Source: VGJJ01 sp964480705 (GTDB taxonomy: Archaea; Iainarchaeota; Iainarchaeia; Iainarchaeales; VGJJ01). Taken from it: a stretch of DNA of 21,476 nucleotides. Positions 1-6,250 of this stretch are shown in pieces (positions within the stretch are counted from its first letter, which is position 1; each line of letters starts with the position of its first letter). Under the pieces are notes generated by a model. It saw nothing but the letters and a program-made list of their open reading frames with translations, did no database searches and had not been told where the DNA came from. The stretch covers positions 1 through 21,476 of the forward strand of contig CAYZPC010000014.1 in the NCBI GenBank assembly GCA_964480705.1, read 5' to 3'. Made by a program: the position numbers and the translations under genes.

Positions 1-28
1 ACGGTTATAAACCAACCCTAGAAAGGAG
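1..28 (-). promoter_or_regulatory. TATA-containing element, copy A
   Basis: These 28 bases match 6195-6222 at 23 positions by direct comparison. Read on the minus strand, the element contains TTTATAAC, an archaeal TATA-like box, preceded by GGGTTG. It lies just past the stop of a minus-strand gene, so it could be the promoter of a minus-strand gene outside the window. At the second copy the next minus-strand gene is tRNA-Lys(UUU). It could instead be a conserved 3' element; the sequence does not decide. Confidence 0.35.
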
Positions 29-45
29 CAAAAGAAAGGCACGCG

Positions 46-1266
46 CTAGGCGCGCAACGCATCCACCGGGTCCATCATGGCCGCACGGCGAGCGGGGAAT
101 AAGCCGGCAGCCATTCCCACGAGCAAGGCGAAAAGAAGCGCAAACACAGCCACGAGGGGGTCAAAGCAGATGGAAAGGGCAAAATTCATGGAATTTGCAA
201 CGTATCCCACGAGGAACGCAAGAGAGTAGCCAATAATGAGACCAATCAACCCGCCTAATGCGCCAATGAAACCCGCTTCGAGCAAAAAGATGGCTAACAC
301 CACGTGAGTAGTAGCACCCACGGCTTTCATCACACCAATTTCACTCGTACGTTCTAACACACTCATGACCATCGTGTTGGCAATTCCAACTCCACCCACG
401 AGCAAGGAAATGGAGGCGACGCCGACTAAAACGACTTGAATGACTCCAATCAATGAGCCCACTTGCTCCTGCAATTGTTCCGTGGTCACGGCCTCAAACA
501 ATTGTTGATCGCGACCAAACTCCTTCTCTAACAAACGCTCAATTTTTTCCACCGCAAACGGAACCTCTTCAGGAGTATTGGTTTTGATGATGAGAAACAA
601 TGGATCCGTTTCCTCAAAAATTTGAGTAAACCCTTTTTGGGGAATGAAAATAGAATTATTTACCGAAGCAGGATCGCCGGCAATTTCAGTGGCAGGAGCC
701 GTTACTCCGACAACAGAAAAAGATTTTCCCTCAATGTCAATGCTGCTGCCTAAACGAATATCTTTATCGAAACGGTCATCCACTAATTGATTGCCAATAA
801 TCACTGAAAACGTGTCGCGAGACGTAAACAAACGACCTTCGCGCAAGGAAAGAAATCCCGTGTCCACGTACGCTTCCAACTCTTTGGGAGTAATGGAAAG
901 AATGTAAATGCGTTCTTTTTGACGACCCACTGTAACCGTGCCTTGCGAGTATACGTTTGAAATGACCACATCCACTTCCGGCAAATCATCGATGCGCTCC
1001 ACGAGAGAAGAGGAAAGCGTTTTGACATTGGTGGAAGAACCCCCTCCTGAGCCGGAGAGCAAACCAGAGGGCATCACGTAAACCGTATTTGCACCCAATT
1101 GTTCAAACTGTTCATTCACCGCGTTTGTGAGGCCGGCGCCAAGCGAAAAAAGTGTGACAATCGCAGCGATTCCAATGATGACACCCAACAAGGTAAGCAA
1201 GGAGCGGAAACCCTGGTGCGTGAGGTTGCGCAACGCGAATGCGGGCGTGTCAAAAAGAGGATTCAT
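46..1266 (-). CDS. FtsX/MacB-family ABC transporter permease, copy 1
   Basis: A 406-aa integral membrane subunit of a type VII (MacB/LolCE-like) ABC transporter. One TM helix lies near residues 22-44. A large extracytoplasmic MacB-PCD-like domain spans about 45-265. Three more helices form the C-terminal FtsX domain (roughly 270-297, 320-356 and 369-390), ending in the family's P-A-R-R-A-A and D-P-V-x-A-L-R-A tail. The family couples ATP hydrolysis on the cytoplasmic side to conformational work on the outer face (mechanotransmission) and not to classic transport across the bilayer. The ATG at 1266 is chosen because the paralogue at 1411-2633 begins in register with it. It is the last gene of the minus-strand ABC operon. 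A TTTTATT box about 26 nt upstream may give it its own promoter. Substrate is unknown. Confidence 0.92.
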   Translation of the reverse strand: MNPLFDTPAFALRNLTHQGFRSLLTLLGVIIGIAAIVTLFSLGAGLTNAVNEQFEQLGANTVYVMPSGLLSGSGGGSSTNVKTLSSSLVERIDDLPEVDVVISNVYSQGTVTVGRQKERIYILSITPKELEAYVDTGFLSLREGRLFTSRDTFSVIIGNQLVDDRFDKDIRLGSSIDIEGKSFSVVGVTAPATEIAGDPASVNNSIFIPQKGFTQIFEETDPLFLIIKTNTPEEVPFAVEKIERLLEKEFGRDQQLFEAVTTEQLQEQVGSLIGVIQVVLVGVASISLLVGGVGIANTMVMSVLERTSEIGVMKAVGATTHVVLAIFLLEAGFIGALGGLIGLIIGYSLAFLVGYVANSMNFALSICFDPLVAVFALLFALLVGMAAGLFPARRAAMMDPVDALRA

Positions 1267-1310
1267 GCATGCTGAAAAGACAATGCGGGAATAAAAGGAA
1301 CGAGGAAAAA

Positions 1311-1410
1311 NNNNNNNNNNNNNNNNNNNNNNNNNNNNNNNNNNNNNNNNNNNNNNNNNNNNNNNNNNNNNNNNNNNNNNNNNNNNNNNNNNNNNNNNNN
1401 NNNNNNNNNN
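1311..1410. other. Assembly gap (100 N)
   Basis: Exactly 100 undetermined bases, the usual placeholder for a scaffold gap of unknown size. It lies between two paralogous permease genes and hides the last codons and stop of the upstream one. The true length and any extra gene inside cannot be judged from this sequence. Confidence 0.98.
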
Positions 1411-2633
1411 TCCACGCCACGCAATGCGACAACCGGATCTAATCGTGCGGCGCGGCGCGCGGGAAAATAACCGGAAAGCATTCCCACGAGCATGGCGAAG
1501 AGAAGCGAACCAATGACGAGAGCAATATCGAATTCAACTTTGAGTGCGAGGCCGGAGGCAACCGAAACCGCGCCCACAATGAATGCGAGAATGTAACCAA
1601 AAATGACACCAAACACACCGCCAACGAGACCAATGAAACCAGCCTCCATCAAAAAGACACTCAACACGAGCGTGTTAGTGGCACCCACGGCCTTCATGAC
1701 GCCAATTTCGGATGTTCGTTCGAGGACACTCATGACCATCGTATTGGTAATGCCAATTCCCCCCACGAGAAGGGAAATGGAAGCAATTCCAACTAAAACG
1801 AGTTGAATCACGCCTAAAAATTGTCCAATTTGTGCGAGCAATTGCTCAGAAGTTTGAACCTCATACACTTTCTGGTCTTTTCCATACACTCCCTCAAACA
1901 CGCGCTCAATTTTTTCTTTCGCAAGAGTAACATCATCCTTGCTTTCGGTTTTAATGAGCAAAAAAACAGGGTCGGTATCCTCAAACACTTGAACAAAACC
2001 TTTCTTGGAACCAAAAATAGTATTATTCGTATTGGGTCCGCCTCCGAAGGATTGAGCATTCTCTTTGGTAATGGCAATGACTTTGAAGGAGCGTCCCTCA
2101 ATGTCAATTTTGTCTCCCACCCGAATTTCTTTTTCAAACACTTTCTTGGCGAGATTGTGACCAATGATTACCCCAAAGGTGTCGCGGGAAGAAGGCTCGC
2201 GGCCCTCAGCGATTTCGAGAAAACCAGTAGATTGAAACTCGCGCGACTCTTCGGGGGAAGTAGCAATAAAAGTAGCTTGCGTTTTTTCGCGACCAAACTC
2301 CACCGTAGTAGGAGCGGAGATGGGAGCGAGAACGGTTTCCACTTCAGGAATGGATTTGAGCTGCTGAATGGTGCTCTCCGAAAGGGTTTTTACATTCGTG
2401 GAAGAGCCGCCGCTTTGCGAACCAAACTCACCCGCAGGAGCAACAAACAGGGTGTTGCTGCCCAACTGCTCAAACTGCTCCGTGGCTGCATTATTGAGAC
2501 CGGAACCCAGTGAGAAGAGAGTAACAATGGCCGCAATGCCAATAATCACTCCCAACAGGGTTAGATAGGAGCGCAGACCTTGATGCGTGAGATTGCGCAG
2601 CGCGTACGTGGGAACTTCAGCGAGAGGATTCAT
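1411..2633 (-). CDS. FtsX/MacB-family ABC transporter permease, copy 2 (3' end lost in gap)
   Basis: Paralogue of the permease at 46-1266, with the same layout: an N-terminal TM helix, a MacB-PCD-like outer domain, and a three-helix FtsX domain with the P-A-R-R-A-A motif. The visible part ends in D-P-V-V-A-L-R-G-V. The copy-1 paralogue stops three to four codons after the same D-P-V, so probably only a few residues plus the stop are hidden by the N-run. The ATG at 2633 is preferred over a GTG at 2642 because M-N-P-L then aligns with the paralogue. A TAATTATT box centred about 26 nt upstream could be an internal promoter. The two permeases are close but not identical, so they may form a heterodimer served by the single ATPase at 3897-4622. 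That pairing is inference. Confidence 0.9.
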
Positions 2634-2651
2634 GGAAACCACTACAAGAGT

Positions 2652-2669
2652 AGTGAATAATTACTCACT
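2652..2669. repeat. Imperfect palindrome between S-layer-like and permease genes
   Basis: AGTGAATAATTACTCACT is an 18-bp palindrome with a single mismatched pair. It overlaps the stop codon of the S-layer-like gene and lies 18 bp before the permease start. It could be a small hairpin, or an operator around the TAATTATT box. Its core resembles the ATTAC half-sites near 18600, which may be chance in AT-rich sequence. Confidence 0.3.
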
Positions 2670-3900
2670 ATTTTTTTCCCGCACCATTTTTGGGCTTGCG
2701 GAAGCGGAACCACCACACTCCGAAACCAATGAGAGCGAGAACGAAAATGATTCCGAGAGGAGAATCTCCCCCATTTCCATTGGGAACTGAACCATACACA
2801 CTCGTTGAGAGTGTTTTGGTGAAGGAGATGGGGTCACCATACTCATTCGTGGCTGAAACTTTTACGACAAACGAATTCTCGCCCAACGCGGTGCCGGGAA
2901 TAATAGATGCGTCAAGGATTACGGAATCAAAATCATCACTCTCAATTGTACCAATAAAAAATTCTGTTTGAGGAGCGGTGAAGAAAGACGATGAAACAGA
3001 CACCGTGACAAACTTGGCGGGACCTAAACCTTGATTGAATAAATCAATGGTAAGTTTGGAAGTGGAACCGGGAACCAACACAGGTTCGGCATCGGCGACA
3101 ATCGCATCCAAAATGGGTTCGGAAGTGACTTTCAAACCAATGTAGTCCGTGGACGTGTACTCGGTTTTGGCGGAGTCGGTGTAATCCAAGGTAACAGGAA
3201 CAAACGTGGGCTTTGATTCCGCGGTAGGAGAAATCAAAATGGGAATGTTCAACACGGTAAAAGAACCGGGAGCAAGTTGTGAGGCGTACGCAGAAGCAGC
3301 GCCTAATGGAAGAATAGTACGCTCAACGACGGCGCCCGTACTGGTGACGGTGCGGTCTTCTTTCAAGGAGACACGAATGTCAAACGCGGGAGAAGAACCT
3401 GTGTTCTTGAGAGTGACTTGCATCGAGACCGTGTCGCCGGATTTCACTAAAGAGGGAGTGGCTTCAATAATAGTCAAAATGGGCTGGCGTCCGGAAATTT
3501 CAACCGGAAATGTGAGAGTGCCCCCAATGCCGGAAGAATCCTTCACGCGCAAGGTAACAGGATAGGTTCCATCTAATGCGGAAGAATCTACGCGAATTTG
3601 ATATTTGACTTGAATAGTAGAAAAACCAGGAACGGTTCCTAAACTTCGCGTCAATGAATCGGTGGGTTCAATGGAAAAAGGAAACTCTGTGTCCGTAGCA
3701 TCTTCGCGCAAATCCAAAACGGCTTGAACACCCTGCGAAGTAGTGGCGGTGGCGTTAGTGACATACGCAATGAGTGTGAATGTTTGGCCGGGGGCTACAA
3801 CGGAAGGGTCGATGGAGATGGAATCCACCTGCATGGCTTGCGCATGAACGCTGATGCTCAACACGAACAAAAATAATCCGACTAAAACCAATGGCTTCAT
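2668..3900 (-). CDS. Secreted, C-terminally anchored beta-sandwich protein of an ABC operon (COG1361/CARDB-like)
   Basis: A 410-aa exported protein. It has a Sec signal peptide at residues 1-20 (M-K-P-L-V-L-V..., cleavage near V-H-A) and about three Ig-like beta-sandwich segments (roughly 25-135, 140-262 and 265-370). These have the P-x-x-V-x-x-G-x-x-x-x-L pattern of archaeal S-layer-like COG1361 and CARDB domains. A Gly/Asn linker, one TM helix (about 380-398) and a basic Arg/Lys tail complete it, so the domains sit outside the membrane. Its ATG overlaps the ATPase stop by 4 nt (ATGA), which implies translational coupling. Archaeal operons of this type often pair such a protein with LolD/MacB-like ABC parts, where it may act as the outer-face adaptor in place of bacterial MacA. 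The role is inferred from context. Confidence 0.78.
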   Translation of the reverse strand: MKPLVLVGLFLFVLSISVHAQAMQVDSISIDPSVVAPGQTFTLIAYVTNATATTSQGVQAVLDLREDATDTEFPFSIEPTDSLTRSLGTVPGFSTIQVKYQIRVDSSALDGTYPVTLRVKDSSGIGGTLTFPVEISGRQPILTIIEATPSLVKSGDTVSMQVTLKNTGSSPAFDIRVSLKEDRTVTSTGAVVERTILPLGAASAYASQLAPGSFTVLNIPILISPTAESKPTFVPVTLDYTDSAKTEYTSTDYIGLKVTSEPILDAIVADAEPVLVPGSTSKLTIDLFNQGLGPAKFVTVSVSSSFFTAPQTEFFIGTIESDDFDSVILDASIIPGTALGENSFVVKVSATNEYGDPISFTKTLSTSVYGSVPNGNGGDSPLGIIFVLALIGFGVWWFRFRKPKNGAGKK

Positions 3901-4622
3901 TTGTAATCACCCCTCGCCCGCGACGATTTACGCTTGACAAGTACACTATCTTCGATGAGACCGTCTTTAATATGGATGATGCGCTCCGCGCGCTCGGCGA
4001 CGTACTTTTCATGAGTCACCATGAGAATGGTCTTGTTCTTTTTCTCATGCAATTCATCTAGAATGTTCAAAATAGTGGCACCCGACACAGAATCGAGGTT
4101 TCCGGTAGGTTCGTCTGCGACAATAATATCAGGGTCAACCGCGAGAGCGCGGGCAATGGCGACGCGCTGGCGTTGACCGCCTGAAAGCTGCGTGGGCTTG
4201 TGGTCGAGACGATCGCCTAAACCCACTTCGCGCAAAACTTGCTCGGCACGAGCTTTACGCTCACTCATACTCACGCCTTGAAACCACAAGGGAAGCATGA
4301 CATTTTCCAACGCCGTCATGCGGTTGATTAAGTTGAATGTTTGAAAAACAAAACCAATCGTTTTTCCTCGAACTAATGCGAGCTCGTTATCATCCATTTT
4401 AGAAATAGGGTGACCATCAATGAGAATTTCTCCCGAAGAAGGACGCAAGAGGCCGGAGAGAACATCGAGTAAGGTTGTTTTTCCACTCCCGGAAGGACCG
4501 GTGATGGAAACATATTCGCCGCGCTTGATTTGAACATCAACGCCTTTCAACACGTGCAGGGGAACGTCACCCATGATGTAGGTTTTCTTCACGTGGCGAG
4601 CTTCAATCATGAGAGAAGACAT
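3897..4622 (-). CDS. LolD/MacB-type ABC transporter ATP-binding protein
   Basis: A 241-aa cytoplasmic ATPase that drives the two FtsX-family permeases downstream. All motifs are intact: Walker A G-P-S-G-S-G-K-T, Q-loop F-V-F-Q-T-F, signature L-S-G-G-Q-R-Q-R-V, Walker B I-I-V-A-D-E-P-T-G-N-L-D, and the H-loop histidine in M-V-T-H-E. The D-E-P-T-G-N-L-D block and overall length are typical of the LolD/MacB/FtsE group. The ATG at 4622 is chosen over a longer upstream reading frame, which runs through the PspC 3' region and has no family resemblance. A second ATG at 4610 is possible. CCTTTTTATG, centred about 27 nt upstream, fits a leaderless promoter. It is the first gene of the coupled operon ATPase, S-layer-like protein, permease, permease. 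Confidence 0.95.
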   Translation of the reverse strand: MSSLMIEARHVKKTYIMGDVPLHVLKGVDVQIKRGEYVSITGPSGSGKTTLLDVLSGLLRPSSGEILIDGHPISKMDDNELALVRGKTIGFVFQTFNLINRMTALENVMLPLWFQGVSMSERKARAEQVLREVGLGDRLDHKPTQLSGGQRQRVAIARALAVDPDIIVADEPTGNLDSVSGATILNILDELHEKKNKTILMVTHEKYVAERAERIIHIKDGLIEDSVLVKRKSSRARGDYK

Positions 4623-4644
4623 AGCTAAACTATCGCATGACCGA

Positions 4645-4654
4645 CATAAAAAGG
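4645..4654 (-). promoter_or_regulatory. TATA-like box of the ABC operon
   Basis: CCTTTTTATG on the minus strand is centred about 27 nt before the ATPase ATG at 4622. That is the usual archaeal TATA-to-start distance, so transcription would begin at or next to the start codon (leaderless mRNA). Confidence 0.5.
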
Positions 4655-4669
4655 ATTCGTGTGGGAAAC

Positions 4670-4691
4670 AAAAAAAAAACACGAAAAAAAA
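4670..4691 (-). terminator. Oligo-T terminator after PspC gene
   Basis: Minus-strand runs of eight and ten T, separated by CGTG, lie 29 to 50 nt after the PspC stop and before the ABC-operon TATA box. Archaeal RNA polymerase terminates at T-runs of this kind, which suggests that PspC and the ABC operon are separate transcripts. Confidence 0.6.
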
Positions 4692-4719
4692 GGGAGAATG
4701 GGCTCTATTGCGAAGGGAA

Positions 4720-4911
4720 TTATTTCTGTTCCGGGACAATAATCCAGGCAATGATGTACAACAAGAGACCGGCGCCCCACGCAAGAGTGAGCAAGACCCA
4801 AATCAAACGAACAATGGTGGGGTCAACGTCAAAATAGTCTGCGACACCCGCACACACACCGCCGAGAATGCGGTCTTTCTTGGAACGAAACAAACGTTTC
4901 TTAGTGGCCAT
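4720..4911 (-). CDS. PspC-domain small membrane protein
   Basis: A 63-aa protein made of little more than one PspC domain. The start is basic (K-K-R-L-F-R-S-K-K-D-R), then comes the family motif I-L-G-G-V-C-A-G-V-A-D-Y-F-D-V-D-P-T-I-V-R, and then a hydrophobic segment (about residues 38-60) ending I-I-V-P. In bacteria PspC is a membrane sensor/regulator of the phage-shock envelope-stress response. Stand-alone short versions are common in archaea, where their role is not settled. GTTTATTAA, centred 26 nt before the ATG, fits a leaderless promoter. It is divergent from the SPFH gene at 5024 and followed by an oligo-T terminator. Confidence 0.92.
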   Translation of the reverse strand: MATKKRLFRSKKDRILGGVCAGVADYFDVDPTIVRLIWVLLTLAWGAGLLLYIIAWIIVPEQK

Positions 4912-4932
4912 AACTCAAACTAACCAAAAAGA

Positions 4933-4941
4933 GTTTATTAA
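4933..4941 (-). promoter_or_regulatory. TATA-like box of the PspC gene
   Basis: TTAATAAAC on the minus strand is centred 26 nt ahead of the ATG at 4911, consistent with a leaderless archaeal transcript. Confidence 0.45.
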
Positions 4942-5023
4942 TCTGAGCCGAAATGAGGGGGCGGGCGAACATATCTTAATTAATCGAGGCGGAAGGAAGG
5001 GTTAGTATACGGTTGGTGAAAAC

Positions 5024-5782
5024 ATGGTTGTGGAAACAATTGCACTGAGTATTTTTGTGATAATGATTATTGCGCTGAGCATTCGACTGATTCAACAGTA
5101 TGAAACAGCCATTGTTTTTCGATTGGGAAAATTTCACCAAACACTCACACCGGGGTTGAATTTTATTATTCCCGTTATTGACCGAAGTGTGACGGTGGAC
5201 ATGCGTGTTTTGACCATGGACATTCCGCGACAGCAGGCCATTACCAAAGACAATGTGCCCGTGTCAATTAATGGAGTGGTGTATTTTAAAGTCACGGATG
5301 CGAGCAAGGCCATCATGAATGTGCAGGATTACGTGTACGCAGTATCACAATATGCGCAAACGGCGTTACGAGATGTAGTGGGGGGAATGTCGCTGGATGA
5401 TGTTCTTGCCGAGCGACAAAAAATTGGCGCACAAATTGAAGTAATTGTAGAAAAACAAGCAAAAATGTGGGGACTTGAAATTGACAGCATCAAGATGCAG
5501 GACATTGAATTGCCAGAAGACTTGAAGAGAATCATGTCACGACAAGCAAGCGCGGAACGAGAGAAGCGAGCAAACATTACCAAAAGTGAAGGAGACAAAC
5601 TCGCCGCGCAAAACCTTTCCGATGCAGCCAAAATAATGGCTGAAACACCGGGAGCGATGCAGCTGCGCACCCTCCAATCCATTGACGGATTGGGGCCCAC
5701 GCCGAGCAACACGGTGATTTTAGTTCCGGTGGATTTATTTGAAGCCGTGAAAGATATTTCAAAATTCTTTAAGAAAAAATAA
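5024..5782 (+). CDS. SPFH/band-7 (stomatin/slipin-like) membrane protein
   Basis: A 252-aa stomatin-like protein. It has an N-terminal membrane segment (about residues 5-24), the conserved Q-Q-Y-E-T-A-I-V-F-R-L-G-K start of the SPFH domain, P-G-L-N-F-I-I-P, and then a helical region rich in Ala/Lys/Glu (about 155-215, with S-R-Q-A-S-A-E-R-E-K-R-A) expected to oligomerise. SPFH proteins assemble into large membrane-bound cages. Prokaryotic stomatins often sit beside an NfeD membrane protease partner, but no NfeD-like gene occurs in this window. G-G-T-G-A, six to ten nt before the ATG, matches part of the Shine-Dalgarno consensus. It is divergent from PspC, which suggests a shared membrane-integrity theme. 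Confidence 0.92.
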   Translation: MVVETIALSIFVIMIIALSIRLIQQYETAIVFRLGKFHQTLTPGLNFIIPVIDRSVTVDMRVLTMDIPRQQAITKDNVPVSINGVVYFKVTDASKAIMNVQDYVYAVSQYAQTALRDVVGGMSLDDVLAERQKIGAQIEVIVEKQAKMWGLEIDSIKMQDIELPEDLKRIMSRQASAEREKRANITKSEGDKLAAQNLSDAAKIMAETPGAMQLRTLQSIDGLGPTPSNTVILVPVDLFEAVKDISKFFKKK

Positions 5783-5806
5783 AAAAAATCTTTACAAAAG
5801 GCCAAC

Positions 5807-5832
5807 TGCAGAGTGGCAACAGCCATTCTGCA
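5807..5832. terminator. Hairpin between the SPFH gene and tRNA-Lys(CUU)
   Basis: TGCAGAGTGGC, loop AACA, GCCATTCTGCA: 11 pairs with one G-U, extendable by CAAC/GTTG across a 3-nt bulge. On the minus strand it lies downstream of tRNA-Lys(CUU), and a T8 run follows about 18 nt later. It may end transcripts coming from either side. Confidence 0.45.
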
Positions 5833-5850
5833 AATGTTGTCCATCGTTTC

Positions 5851-5868
5851 CGCGGGGCGAAACCCGCG
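5851..5868. other. GC-rich hairpin at the 3' flank of tRNA-Lys(CUU)
   Basis: CGCGGG and CCCGCG pair perfectly around GCGAAA, and CGTT/AACG extends the stem across a 2-nt bulge. On the minus strand it begins 2 nt after the tRNA discriminator base. It could act in 3' processing or termination; there is no T-run directly after it. Confidence 0.4.
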
Positions 5869-5870
5869 AA

Positions 5871-5944
5871 CGAGGCCAGAGGGATTTGAACCCTCGACAC
5901 ACGGATTAAGAGTCCGTTGCTCTACCAGGCTGAGCTATGGCCCC
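5871..5944 (-). tRNA. tRNA-Lys (anticodon CUU)
   Basis: The cloverleaf is complete on the minus strand. The acceptor stem GGGGCCA pairs with TGGCCTC (one G-U), with discriminator G. The D-arm contains AGCTC-GCCTGGTAGAGC. The anticodon stem ACGGA/TCCGT encloses loop CTCTTAA, giving anticodon CUU (lysine AAG). The T-arm GAGGG/CCCTC encloses TTCAAAT. No intron and no encoded CCA. It lies about 120 bp from a second lysine tRNA on the same strand. Confidence 0.96.
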
Positions 5945-5945
5945 T

Positions 5946-5966
5946 AAACTTTTTCACAAAAAGTTT
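5946..5966. other. Perfect 9-bp hairpin abutting the 5' end of tRNA-Lys(CUU)
   Basis: AAACTTTTT, loop CAC, AAAAAGTTT: nine perfect pairs with a 3-nt loop. It ends one base before the mature 5' end of the tRNA (minus strand). It could influence RNase P processing or be part of the promoter; a GATTAAAC box overlaps its distal arm. Confidence 0.45.
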
Positions 5967-6005
5967 AATCAAAAACTTGACCAACCTTTTACAAAAAAAT
6001 CAAAA

Positions 6006-6026
6006 GGGTGTCGAGTATCGACACCC
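6006..6026 (-). terminator. Hairpin plus U-tract after tRNA-Lys(UUU)
   Basis: On the minus strand GGGTGTCGA, loop TAC, TCGACACCC forms nine perfect pairs and is followed at once by TTTTGATTTTTTTG. This has the look of a bacterial intrinsic terminator, placed 36 nt after the tRNA-Lys(UUU) 3' end. Archaeal polymerase needs only the T-rich tract, so the hairpin is notable. Confidence 0.55.
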
Positions 6027-6061
6027 GGGGGACGACCCGTCAGATGTCAATGGCGCGACCA

Positions 6062-6135
6062 CGAGGGCAATGGGATTTGAACCCACGACACGCGGCTTAA
6101 AAGGCCGCTGCTCTACCAGGCTGAGCTATGCCCCC
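6062..6135 (-). tRNA. tRNA-Lys (anticodon UUU)
   Basis: The cloverleaf is complete on the minus strand. The acceptor stem GGGGGCA pairs with TGCCCTC (one G-U), discriminator G. The anticodon stem GCGGC/GCCGC encloses loop CTTTTAA, giving anticodon UUU (lysine AAA). The T-arm GTGGG/CCCAT encloses TTCAAAT. No intron and no encoded CCA. With its neighbour it supplies both lysine isoacceptors. Confidence 0.96.
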
Positions 6136-6194
6136 AAACGTTTAGGAAAGGGTTTGATGAATCAACACTTATCCTGTATTGAAAGGCCCAAAAA

Positions 6195-6222
6195 ACAGTT
6201 ATAAATCAACCCCTGAAAGGGG
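6195..6222 (-). promoter_or_regulatory. TATA-containing element, copy B (possible tRNA-Lys promoter)
   Basis: It matches window positions 1-28 at 23 of 28 bases. On the minus strand it reads GGGGTTGATTTATAACTGT. The TTTATAA box lies 64-70 nt before the tRNA-Lys(UUU) 5' end, so use as a promoter would give a leader of roughly 40 nt. It lies directly after the stop of the giant exoprotein gene. Confidence 0.4.
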
Positions 6223-6250
6223 GCTAAAGAGGGCAATAATGGCGGTAAAA

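Noticed and set aside
1239..1442. Open frames running through the N gap
   Set aside because: They exist only because N codons are translated as X; no sequence supports them.
1821..2513. 230-aa plus-strand open frame
   Set aside because: It lies wholly antisense to the well-supported permease 2 and has no family features.
4623..4784. N-terminal extension of the ABC ATPase
   Set aside because: The extra 54 residues run through the PspC terminator and 3' end and do not resemble ABC ATPases.
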